Positions 45,986 to 53,758 of a stretch of 64,000 bases of DNA are shown in pieces. Position numbers and translations under genes: made by a program. Origin of the DNA: Allokutzneria sp. A3M-2-11 16. Its GTDB lineage: Bacteria > Actinomycetota > Actinomycetes > Mycobacteriales > Pseudonocardiaceae. Within the stretch, counting starts at the first letter, position 1. Each line of letters starts with the position of its first letter. The notes below the pieces were generated by a model. It saw only the letters and a program-made list of their open reading frames with translations, ran no database searches and was not told where the DNA came from. The stretch covers positions 1,922,001 through 1,986,000 of the forward strand of contig NZ_JANAVO010000001.1 of NCBI RefSeq assembly GCF_024213555.1, in the 5' to 3' direction.

Positions 45986-46948
45986 TCAGCGGCGGCCGGG
46001 CGGGCAGATCCGGTCGATCTCCTGGAGGTCGTCGACGGTCGGCCGCCACCGCGAGGCTTCGGCGTTGCCCTTGATCTGCTCGGCACTGGTCGCGCCGGCC
46101 ATCACCGAGGCGACCCCCGGCTGGTGCGCCAGCCAGCCGACGGCGAGGTCGATCATGGAGATCCCGTGCTCCCCGGCGAACTCGCGCAGCGCGTCGATGC
46201 GGTCCCACGGCGCGTCCGCGAGCAGCCGGTCCCTGCCGACGAGGCGGCTGCCGACCGGGGGCTCGGTCTCCCGCTGGTACTTGCCCGTGAGCAGGCCGTT
46301 GGCCAGCGGGAAGTACGGCAGCAGGCCGAGGCCGAACCGGGTGCAGGCGGGGATCACGTCGCGCTCGGCCTCCCGCTCCAACAGCGAGTAGTGGTTCTGC
46401 GCGGAGATCGGCGCGACGTGGTTGGCGGTCTTCGCCGTCCACGCGGCGTCGGCGATCTGCCAGCCCGCCAGGTTGCAGTGACCGACGTAACGCACCTTGC
46501 CGGAGCTGACCAGGTCGTCGGCCGCGGCCAGCGTCTCCTCGAGCGGGGTGGCGGGGTCCGGCCGGTGCAGCTGGTAGAGGTCGATCCAGTCGGTGTTGAG
46601 CCTGCGCAGCGAGGACTCCACCGCCCTGGTGATGTAGCGCCGGGAGGCCCGTGCGCCGAAGTCGGGGCCGTTGGTGCCCTGCATGTCCATGCCGAACTTG
46701 GTGGCGATCACCGCGTGCTCGCGGACCCCGGTCAGCGCCTGGCCGAGCAGGTCCTCGCTGCGCCCGCGCGGGGCTCCGTAGACATCGGCGACGTCGAAGA
46801 AGGTCACGCCGGACTCCAGTGCGGCGTTGACCACCTCACGGGTGCCCGCGAGGGACTCGGTTGCCGTGCCGGGCCGGCCCAGGTTGTTGCACCCGAGGCC
46901 GACGGCGCTCACGACGAGGCCCGACTTACCTAGACGACGCTGCTCCAC
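45986..46948 (-). CDS. aldo/keto reductase
   Basis: NADPH-dependent reductase, 320 residues from GTG 46948. Catalytic tetrad Asp52 (FDVADVYG), Tyr57, Lys84 (ATKFG) and His in WIDLYQLHRPD. Members near this length reduce aldehydes and ketones of sugars, quinones or xenobiotics; the specific substrate is unknown. TAGTGT lies nine bases before the start (read on the minus strand) and may be its -10. Divergent from the UDP-glucose dehydrogenase gene. Confidence 0.9.
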   Translation of the reverse strand: MEQRRLGKSGLVVSAVGLGCNNLGRPGTATESLAGTREVVNAALESGVTFFDVADVYGAPRGRSEDLLGQALTGVREHAVIATKFGMDMQGTNGPDFGARASRRYITRAVESSLRRLNTDWIDLYQLHRPDPATPLEETLAAADDLVSSGKVRYVGHCNLAGWQIADAAWTAKTANHVAPISAQNHYSLLEREAERDVIPACTRFGLGLLPYFPLANGLLTGKYQRETEPPVGSRLVGRDRLLADAPWDRIDALREFAGEHGISMIDLAVGWLAHQPGVASVMAGATSAEQIKGNAEASRWRPTVDDLQEIDRICPPGRR

Positions 46949-47091
46949 AAGCCGAAGACACTAATGCCCCCGTTACCGCCCAGTCACTCCCAGTTGCCGA
47001 GAATTGGCCGGTTGGCGATGCGCCCGGGCGCGATGCCAGGATGCCTTGGCTGAAGGTTCCCTCTTCCCTGGCCGCCATCGGGGGTGGTGTC

Positions 47092-48390
47092 GTGTTCGCC
47101 CGTCGTATCGCCGTGGTCGGGTCCGGCTATGTCGGACTGACCACGGGCGCGTGCCTTGCCTCGCTCGGGCATCGCGTGATCTGCGCGGACGTCGACCCGG
47201 AGAAGGTGGATCGGCTGTCCGCGGGCCGGGTCTCCATCCTGGAACCGGGGCTGAGCGAACTGGTCGCCGAGGGCCTGGCCGCGGGGCGGCTGGAGTTCGT
47301 GCTCGGCGCGAGCAAGGCCGTGCTGGACGCCGAGGTCGTGTTCATGTGCGTGCCGACCCCGATGGGCGTCGGCGGCGCCGCCGACCTGATGGCCGTCGAG
47401 TCGGTGATCTCCGAGGTGCGCGACCTGCTGCCGGCGGGCTGCGTCGTGGTCAACAAGTCGACCGTTCCGGTCGGCACGGCCGAGCGCATGCACCAGCTGC
47501 TGAACCGGCCGGACATCGCCGTGGTGAGCAACCCGGAGTTCCTCCGCGAGGGCAGCGCGGTGCATGACTTCCTCAACCCGGACCGGATCGTGGTCGGCTC
47601 CAGCGCCCAGGACGCGGCCGAGCGGGTCGCGGCCCTCTACGCCCGCCTCGGGGCGCCGACGGTGCTGACCGACGCGCCCAGCGCGGAGCTGGTCAAGTAC
47701 GCGGCGAACTGCTTCCTGGCGATGAAGCTGTCCTACGTCAACGCGATCGCCGAGCTGTCCGAGCGGCTGGGCGCGAACGTCGCCGACGTCACCGAGGGCA
47801 TCGGCTACGACCGCCGGATCGGCCAGGCGTTCCTCCAGCCGGGGCCGGGCTGGGGCGGTTCCTGCCTGCCGAAGGACACGCACGCGCTGATCCAGGCCGC
47901 CGACGCGGTCGACTTCGACTTCATGCTGCTGCGCGCCACGATCGACACAAACACCCGCCAGCGGCAGCGCATCGTGACCAAGATCCGCGAAGCCTGCGGC
48001 GGCTCGCTCACCGGGGTGCGGCTCGGGCTGCTCGGCCTGACGTTCAAGGCGGGCACGGACGATCTGCGGGACTCGCCCGCTCTGGCCGTCGCTGAGCTGC
48101 TGCGCGAGGAAGGTGCCGAGCTGACCGCCTACGACCCCGGTGTCGCCGGTGCGGTTCCGGGCACGACCGACACCGTGCGCGTGGTCGACGACGCGTACGA
48201 GGTGGCCAAGGGGGCCGCGGGCCTGGTGCTGCTGACCGAGTGGCCGGAGTTCCGCACGCTGGACTGGGCGCGGGTGGCCTCGCTGCTGGAGGGCCGGGTC
48301 GTCGTGGACACCCGCAACCACCTGGACCCGGACGTGCTCCGGCGCGCGGGGCTGAGCTGGCGCGGGGTCGGCATACAGCCCGTGGACTAA
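47092..48390 (+). CDS. ugd: UDP-glucose 6-dehydrogenase
   Basis: NAD-dependent enzyme, 432 residues, that converts UDP-glucose to UDP-glucuronate for surface polysaccharides or glycolipids. Rossmann motif VVGSGYVGLTTGACLASLGH; catalytic Cys258 in GWGGSCLPKD; middle NEFL-like FNADVDPEK is ADVDPEK, and the C-terminal UDP-binding domain is complete. GTG 47092 gives the normal N-terminus at the Rossmann start; an upstream ATG adds about 17 residues without conservation. Its product could feed the glycan genes at 60.5 kb, which are distant. Confidence 0.93.
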   Translation: MFARRIAVVGSGYVGLTTGACLASLGHRVICADVDPEKVDRLSAGRVSILEPGLSELVAEGLAAGRLEFVLGASKAVLDAEVVFMCVPTPMGVGGAADLMAVESVISEVRDLLPAGCVVVNKSTVPVGTAERMHQLLNRPDIAVVSNPEFLREGSAVHDFLNPDRIVVGSSAQDAAERVAALYARLGAPTVLTDAPSAELVKYAANCFLAMKLSYVNAIAELSERLGANVADVTEGIGYDRRIGQAFLQPGPGWGGSCLPKDTHALIQAADAVDFDFMLLRATIDTNTRQRQRIVTKIREACGGSLTGVRLGLLGLTFKAGTDDLRDSPALAVAELLREEGAELTAYDPGVAGAVPGTTDTVRVVDDAYEVAKGAAGLVLLTEWPEFRTLDWARVASLLEGRVVVDTRNHLDPDVLRRAGLSWRGVGIQPVD

Positions 48391-48404
48391 CCGTAACGCC
48401 GTTC

Positions 48405-48421
48405 TAAAACAGTGTTATGCT
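48405..48421 (+). promoter_or_regulatory. promoter/operator of the DoxX gene
   Basis: TAAAACAGTGTTA (48405-48417, near-palindromic, 10 of 13 positions symmetric) overlaps the -10 TATGCT (48416-48421), seven bases before ATG 48429: a leaderless promoter with a possible repressor site on top. Confidence 0.45.
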
Positions 48422-48428
48422 TTGCGGC

Positions 48429-48866
48429 ATGGCACCGTTCATCGCACTTTTCGCTGGTTGGGGTCTTGCTCGGGTCGCCGGGTTGCTCGGCGTCGACGTC
48501 CTGGACGGGTGGCAGCCCGCGTTGCGGGTCGGACTCGCGCTGATGTTCCTGCTCACCGGTTTCGCGCACTGGTCGAGGCTGCGGGCGGACATGATCGCGA
48601 TGGTGCCGCCCCGGCTGCCGAACCCCGCGCTGCTGGTCACCGTGACCGGAGTGCTGGAGATCGTCGGCGCGGTCGGGCTGCTCGTCCCGGCCACCGCCCG
48701 CGCCGCCGCGATCTGCCTGGGACTGCTGCTGCTGGCGATGTTCCCGGCGAACGTCTACGCGGCGGTGCGGCGGCTCAGCTTCGGCGGGCGACCCGCGACG
48801 CCGCTCGTCCCGCGGACCGTCGAGCAGGTGGTTTTCCTGGCCGCCTGCGTCGGGGCCGCGCTCTGA
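48429..48866 (+). CDS. DoxX family membrane protein
   Basis: Four-segment membrane protein, 145 residues, of the DoxX-like group (ALRVGLALMFLLTGFAHWSRL, LVTVTGVLEIVGAVGLLVPA, AAAICLGLLLLAMFPANVYAA). DoxX-type proteins act with oxidoreductases or in oxidative stress; function varies. Leaderless start at 48429. The gene is independent of the ugd gene by its own promoter. Confidence 0.85.
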   Translation: MAPFIALFAGWGLARVAGLLGVDVLDGWQPALRVGLALMFLLTGFAHWSRLRADMIAMVPPRLPNPALLVTVTGVLEIVGAVGLLVPATARAAAICLGLLLLAMFPANVYAAVRRLSFGGRPATPLVPRTVEQVVFLAACVGAAL

Positions 48867-48914
48867 ACCGATACGGTATTTAGCGAAGTTAACGAGTTCG
48901 CCTAGGTTGGGAGC

Positions 48915-50702
48915 GTGTTCACGACCAGGCCCGAGCTCGTCGGGACGTACGGCATGGTGGCCTCCACGCACTGGCTGGCCTCGGCAACGGGCATGGCGGT
49001 GCTGGAGGACGGCGGCAACGCGTTCGACGCCGCGGTGGCGGCGGGCTTCGTGCTCCAGGTCGTGGAGCCGCACCTCAACGGCCCCGGCGGCGAGGTGCCC
49101 GCGCTGTTCGCCACCGCGGGCTCCGACCGCGTCGAGGTCCTGTGCGGCCAGGGCGTCGCCCCCGCGGGCGCGAGCATCGGCCACTACCGCGACCAGGGGC
49201 TCGACCTCATCCCGGGGACCGGGCTGCTCGCGGCCACGGTTCCCGGCGCGTGGGACGGCTGGCTGACGCTGTTGCGGGATCACGGCACGCGGTCGCTGCG
49301 CCAGGTCCTCGGGTACGCGATCGGCTACGCGCGCGACGGCTTCCCCCTGGTCGACCGCATCCCGATGACGATCAACACCGTCGCCGGGCTGTTCACCGAG
49401 CACTGGCCCACTTCGGCGGCGATGTGGCTGCGCGAGGGCAGGGCCCCGGCGGCGGGCAGTCGCTTCACCAACCCGGTGCTGGCCGACACGTGGGAGCGCC
49501 TGCTCGCCGAGGCGGAGGCGGTCAGCGGCCGGGAAGCGCAGATCGACGCCGCGCGGCGGGCGTGGTCGCAGGGCTTCGTGGCGGAGGAGATCGCGGCGTT
49601 CTGCCGGACTCCCGTGCGCGACGACTCCGGCCGTGATCACGCCGGAGTGCTGACGGCGCAGGACATCGCGACCTGGCAGGCGTCCTACGAGGCGCCGCTG
49701 ACGGTCGACCTCGCGGACGGGTGGGCGCTGCACAAGATCGGGCGGTGGAGCCAGGGACCGACGCTGGTCCAACAGCTGCGGTTGCTCGAAGACCGCGATC
49801 TGTCCTATGTGGACGGAGTGGCCACTGCGGACACCGTGCACCAGGCGGTCGAGGCGACGAAGCTCGCCTTCGCCGACCGGGAGGCTTGGTACGGCGACGA
49901 TCCGGACGTGCCGATCGACGCGTTGGTGTCGCGGTCGTACGCCGCGTCCCGCGCGGCACTGATCGGCTCCGACGCGTCCTCGGAGCTGCGCCCGGGAACG
50001 CCGGACGGGCGAACCGCCGCGCTTCCATCCTATGTGGACTCCGGTCGCGCGGCGGCTCCGGTCAGCGCTGCCGCGGGTGTCGGCGAGCCGACGGTGTCCC
50101 GCACCGGCACCACGCGCGGCGACACCGTGCACATCGACGTGGTGGACCGCTGGGGCAACATCGTGTCCGCGACGCCGTCCGGTGGCTGGCTCCAGTCCTC
50201 GCCGACGATCCCCGCGCTCGGGTTCTGCCTCGGCACCCGCGCGCAGATGTTCTGGCTGGACGAGGGACTGCCGAACTCCCTGGCTCCCGGCAAGCGCCCG
50301 CGCATCACCCTCAGCCCGTCCATGGCCAGCCGGAACGGCCGTCCGGTGCTCGCGTTCGGCACGCCCGGCGGGGACCAGCAGGACCAGTGGCAGCTGTGCT
50401 TCTGGCTGGCGCACACGGTCGGCGGGCTCAACCTGCAGGCCGCGATCGACTCACCGACCTGGCACTCGAACGCCGTGCCCAGCTCGTTCTACCCGCGCAA
50501 CTGGACGCCCGGCGAGCTGGTCGTGGAGTCCCGGCTGGGAGCTTCGACCATCGCCTCGCTTGAGCGGCGAGGGCACCGCGTCGTGGACGGCGGGGCGTGG
50601 TCGTTGGGCAGGATGTCCGCCGTCGCACGTGATCCGGAGACGGGATTGCTTTACGGCGCGGCCAATCCACGTGGTGCCCAGGGCTACGCGGCCGGTCGCT
50701 GA
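48915..50702 (+). CDS. ggt: gamma-glutamyltransferase family protein
   Basis: Ntn-hydrolase of the gamma-glutamyltransferase/CapD family, 595 residues. The autoproteolysis site is before Thr404 in TTRGDTVHIDVVD, and GNIVSATPSGG plus the C-terminal LSPSMASRNG region carry the substrate-binding residues. TAGGTT (48903-48908) lies six bases before GTG 48915, so transcription appears leaderless. There is no signal peptide, unlike classical periplasmic GGT; this fits cytoplasmic YwrD-like members that act on glutamyl amides or cephalosporin/acyl compounds. Confidence 0.88.
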   Translation: MFTTRPELVGTYGMVASTHWLASATGMAVLEDGGNAFDAAVAAGFVLQVVEPHLNGPGGEVPALFATAGSDRVEVLCGQGVAPAGASIGHYRDQGLDLIPGTGLLAATVPGAWDGWLTLLRDHGTRSLRQVLGYAIGYARDGFPLVDRIPMTINTVAGLFTEHWPTSAAMWLREGRAPAAGSRFTNPVLADTWERLLAEAEAVSGREAQIDAARRAWSQGFVAEEIAAFCRTPVRDDSGRDHAGVLTAQDIATWQASYEAPLTVDLADGWALHKIGRWSQGPTLVQQLRLLEDRDLSYVDGVATADTVHQAVEATKLAFADREAWYGDDPDVPIDALVSRSYAASRAALIGSDASSELRPGTPDGRTAALPSYVDSGRAAAPVSAAAGVGEPTVSRTGTTRGDTVHIDVVDRWGNIVSATPSGGWLQSSPTIPALGFCLGTRAQMFWLDEGLPNSLAPGKRPRITLSPSMASRNGRPVLAFGTPGGDQQDQWQLCFWLAHTVGGLNLQAAIDSPTWHSNAVPSSFYPRNWTPGELVVESRLGASTIASLERRGHRVVDGGAWSLGRMSAVARDPETGLLYGAANPRGAQGYAAGR

Positions 50703-50784
50703 TCGCGAAATCCATTGTGGACGGGAACCCACGGGCGTGCCGCGCGTCACTCCTATGGCTTACCTCTCTCACCTTGGAGCATTC

Positions 50785-51081
50785 GTGAAGAAGTCTCGTC
50801 GGGGAATGCGGATCGCGCTGCTCGGAGCCGGACTGGCCGTCGTCGCCCCGCTGCTGTGCGCGACCACCGCGTCGGCGACCGACTACGCGCCGACCTGTGT
50901 CACCTGGAAGACCGACTACTGGAAGTCGCGCATCGAGGTGACCAACAACTGCAGCACCACCCAGCGCGTCAAGCTGGTGATCAAGTTCGCGGGGGACGGG
51001 GACTGCAAGGTCTACGCGCCCGGCCAGCGCCACGACCACTACAGCATCAGCTCGCGCGTCGACCGTCTTGAGCGCTGCTGA
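50785..51081 (+). CDS. tendamistat-like secreted protein (alpha-amylase inhibitor fold)
   Basis: Secreted 98-residue precursor. GTG 50785 follows GGAG. Signal peptide (RIALLGAGLAVVAPLLCATT) cleaves after ASA; the mature part starts TDYAPTCVTW. Four cysteines (PTCVTW, NNCSTT, GDCKVYAPG, LERC) and the CXXXAPGQ block match the tendamistat family, whose Streptomyces member inhibits animal-type alpha-amylases; the second-to-third cysteine spacing is identical. The inhibitory WRY triplet of tendamistat is replaced by YWK. An animal-type alpha-amylase is encoded 2.7 kb away, so an inhibitor or regulator role is a real possibility, not shown. Stop converges with the glycerate kinase gene. Confidence 0.78.
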   Translation: MKKSRRGMRIALLGAGLAVVAPLLCATTASATDYAPTCVTWKTDYWKSRIEVTNNCSTTQRVKLVIKFAGDGDCKVYAPGQRHDHYSISSRVDRLERC

Positions 51082-51087
51082 TCCAGC

Positions 51088-52257
51088 TCACGCCGCCGAA
51101 GCGCCGAGCGCCGCTCCGACCAGCACCAGCCGGAGCGTCCGCTCGGTCGCGTCGGTGATCAGCTCGGCCGCGCGGTCCATCGCCTCCGGCAGGAGCACCG
51201 GCGCGTCGAGGATGCCGGTGAACGCGTCGATGCCGATGTCGTAGTTCGTCCGCGCGCCCGCGCCGATGGTGCCCGCGAGGGCGATCACGGGCTTGCCGTG
51301 GCGCTTCGCCCGGCGGGCCACCTCGGCGGGGACCTTGCCGCGCACGGTCTGCGAGTCGATGGCGCCCTCGGCGGTGATCACCAGGTCCGCGGTGGCCAAC
51401 CGGGCGTCGAGGTCGGAGTGCGCGAGCACCACCTCGAAGCGCGGGAGCAGCTTCGCGCCCAGTGCCGCCAGGCCCGCGCCGAGCCCGCCGGAGGCCCCGC
51501 CGCCCGCGACCGTGCGCAGGTCGACGCCGAAGGTCTCCAGCAACGCGGCACCCCAGCGCTCCATCGCCCACGCCAGCGCTTCGACCTGCTCGCCGGTCGC
51601 GCCCTTCTGCGGGCCGAACACCCGCGCGACCCCGCGCGGTCCGGTGAGCACGTTGTGCGGGTTGCACGCGAGGACGACCTCGGCTTCGCGCAGACGTCCG
51701 TCCACTTCGGACGGATCGATCTCGGCCAGCTTCTCCAGCTTCGCCCCGCCCGGCCCCAGTTCGTCACCGCTGGCGTCGAGCAGTCGCACGCCGAGGGCCT
51801 GGAGCGCTCCGGCGCCGCCGTCGCAGGTGCCGGAGTCGCCGCAGCCGACGATGATCCGCTCACAGCCGTGGTCCAGCGCGGCGATGATCAGCTCGCCGAC
51901 CCCGCGCGTCGTCGTCGCTCCTGGATCACGCAGATCGCTTGGTACCAGGCGTAATCCTGCCGCAGCGGCCATCTCGACGACCGCAGTTCGCGGACCCGGG
52001 CCGCCGAGCAGCGCGAAGTGCGCGTCGACCGGCTCGCCGACCGGGCCCGTCACGCGCGCCGGGATCAGGCTGCCACCCGTCGCCGCGGCCAGGGCGCGGG
52101 CCGAGCCCTCCCCGCCGTCGACCAGCGGAACCTGGTCGACCACGGCGCCGGGGACGACCCGGCGGATGCCCGCGGTGATCGCGGCGGCGACGGCGTCCGC
52201 CTCCAGGCACTCCTTGAACCCGCTGGGGGCGACCACGAATCGGTTCGGGACGGGCAT
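51088..52257 (-). CDS. glxK: glycerate kinase (type 2)
   Basis: GK-II family kinase, 389 residues, phosphorylating glycerate in glyoxylate or sugar-acid breakdown. APSGFKECLEADAVAAAI at the N-terminus, DGGEGSARALAAATGG, VVGCGDSGTCDGGAGALQALG and PRGVARVFGPQKGA are typical; the C-terminal ITAEGAIDSQTVRGK is the active-site loop. ATG 52257. The gene is 20 bases downstream of the transporter at 52278 and probably uses the imported glycerate. The Thr/Ser motif TCCACAGTGGA lies in the gap. Confidence 0.93.
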   Translation of the reverse strand: MPVPNRFVVAPSGFKECLEADAVAAAITAGIRRVVPGAVVDQVPLVDGGEGSARALAAATGGSLIPARVTGPVGEPVDAHFALLGGPGPRTAVVEMAAAAGLRLVPSDLRDPGATTTRGVGELIIAALDHGCERIIVGCGDSGTCDGGAGALQALGVRLLDASGDELGPGGAKLEKLAEIDPSEVDGRLREAEVVLACNPHNVLTGPRGVARVFGPQKGATGEQVEALAWAMERWGAALLETFGVDLRTVAGGGASGGLGAGLAALGAKLLPRFEVVLAHSDLDARLATADLVITAEGAIDSQTVRGKVPAEVARRAKRHGKPVIALAGTIGAGARTNYDIGIDAFTGILDAPVLLPEAMDRAAELITDATERTLRLVLVGAALGASAA

Positions 52258-52277
52258 TGTTCCTCCACAGTGGACGG

Positions 52278-53651
52278 TCAGCGGAGCGGGAGGCCGAGGT
52301 GCGGCCAGACTCCGGTGGCGAAGGCGAGCACGAGCAGGGCGGTGAGCGGGCCGAGGAACACCGCGAGCCGCACGAGGTCGGCAGTGCGGTAGCCCTCGAA
52401 CATCGCGGTCGCCTTGGCCGAGGACGGCAGGGTGTGGCAGAAGCCCGCGGCAGCCGTCGAGGCGAAAGCCACCGCGGCGGGGTTGAGGCCCACCGCAGTT
52501 GCGGCGGGGATGAGCAGCGGGATCAGCACGGAGGACCGCGCAGACCTCGACTGCACGAGCAGGTGTGCCGCGGTGCTGACCGCGACGGCGACGACGAGCA
52601 GCGCGTTGGGGGAGACGCCGGTGAGCAGGCGTTCGGCCAGCCACTTCGCGGCGCCGGAGTTGCTCAGCCCGGTGCCGAGCGCGGTCACCGACGCCATGAA
52701 AACCAGCAACGGCCACGGAACTTCGGTCAGCGCCTTGTTCAGCGAGACAGTGCCGAACTTCGGCGCGGTCACGATGAGGGCGGCGAGCACCGCGACGATC
52801 GTGGCCGGGGCCCCGGCCGCCCAGGCGACGCCGACCGCCAGCATCAACACGGCGCACCGGCGCTCCGCGGAGGAGAACTTCGAGGTGGGCAGCTCCAACG
52901 CCAAGCCCTGTCGCCGATCCGCTCGGCTGGTGAACAGGAACAACACGAGCTCGGTCGCGGAGTGCGAACTGACCAGGGCGAAGGGCAGGCCGAGCAGCAT
53001 CCAGTGCGCGAAGCCGATCTCGTGCCCGCTGGTGTTCGCGAGGAGCTGGCTGGTGATCAGGTGCGCGCCCGCGCCGGGGAGCGAGGCGATCGCTGACAAC
53101 AGGATCACCGTGGGGAAGAGGATCGCGAGGGCACGCACCACACGCGGTCGATCGGCGAGGGCGCTGGCGAGCGCGAGGAATACCGGCAGTGCCAACGCGG
53201 CCCGGCCGGAGGTCGACGGGATGACGAACGCGCTGGCCAGAAGGGCGGCGGTGGTCAGGTGCGCCAGACCGCGGACGCTGCGCGCCCGGGAGGCCATGGC
53301 GGTCGCCACCCGCGTCGGCAATCCGGTCGCCGCGACACCCGCCGCCAGCACGAACGCCGCGACCAGCAGCCAGATCGTGTCGTCGCCGAGGGTGGCGAAC
53401 AACTCCTGTTGGCTCACCACGCCGATCGCGACGAGGGCGACGGCTGCAGCGAGTCCGATGTAGGTGTCGTCGATCTTCGTCAGGGTCCAGCCCGCGATCG
53501 CGACCGCGAAGACCCCGAGGGTGACGCGGCCGGGAACGGACAGGCCCGGGGCGTGCTCGACGAGCAGGAAGGCCACGGTGCCGAGGCAGAGCACGCCCGT
53601 CAGCAGGCGCAACACCGGAGCTTTCGTCACCGTGGTGTGCATGGGGACCAC
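52278..53651 (-). CDS. SLC13/DASS or ArsB-like anion transporter
   Basis: Membrane carrier, 457 residues (from GTG 53651; ATG 53642 is also possible), with about eleven hydrophobic segments and two hairpin-like repeats (STSGRAALALPVFLAL, and HLLVQSRSARSSVLIPLLIPAA). The SN-rich repeat FVIPSTSG and SRSARSSV resemble the SLC13-type di/tricarboxylate motifs. Cotranscribed with glycerate kinase, so glycerate or a related carboxylate is a likely substrate (inference). Confidence 0.78.
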   Translation of the reverse strand: MVPMHTTVTKAPVLRLLTGVLCLGTVAFLLVEHAPGLSVPGRVTLGVFAVAIAGWTLTKIDDTYIGLAAAVALVAIGVVSQQELFATLGDDTIWLLVAAFVLAAGVAATGLPTRVATAMASRARSVRGLAHLTTAALLASAFVIPSTSGRAALALPVFLALASALADRPRVVRALAILFPTVILLSAIASLPGAGAHLITSQLLANTSGHEIGFAHWMLLGLPFALVSSHSATELVLFLFTSRADRRQGLALELPTSKFSSAERRCAVLMLAVGVAWAAGAPATIVAVLAALIVTAPKFGTVSLNKALTEVPWPLLVFMASVTALGTGLSNSGAAKWLAERLLTGVSPNALLVVAVAVSTAAHLLVQSRSARSSVLIPLLIPAATAVGLNPAAVAFASTAAAGFCHTLPSSAKATAMFEGYRTADLVRLAVFLGPLTALLVLAFATGVWPHLGLPLR

Positions 53652-53707
53652 GGTCGTGCCCGGTGGTGAGGCATCCGTGACGACTTGATGAAACTGCTTT
53701 CACGTAA

Positions 53708-53749
53708 CCGGCTCGTTCAACGCACCCCCAGGGACGTTGAACGAGCCGG
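53708..53749. terminator. terminator of the amylase gene
   Basis: Perfect 15-base stem CCGGCTCGTTCAACG / CGTTGAACGAGCCGG with a 12-base loop, 10 bases past the amylase stop. Confidence 0.75.
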
Positions 53750-53758
53750 TCGGGGGAA

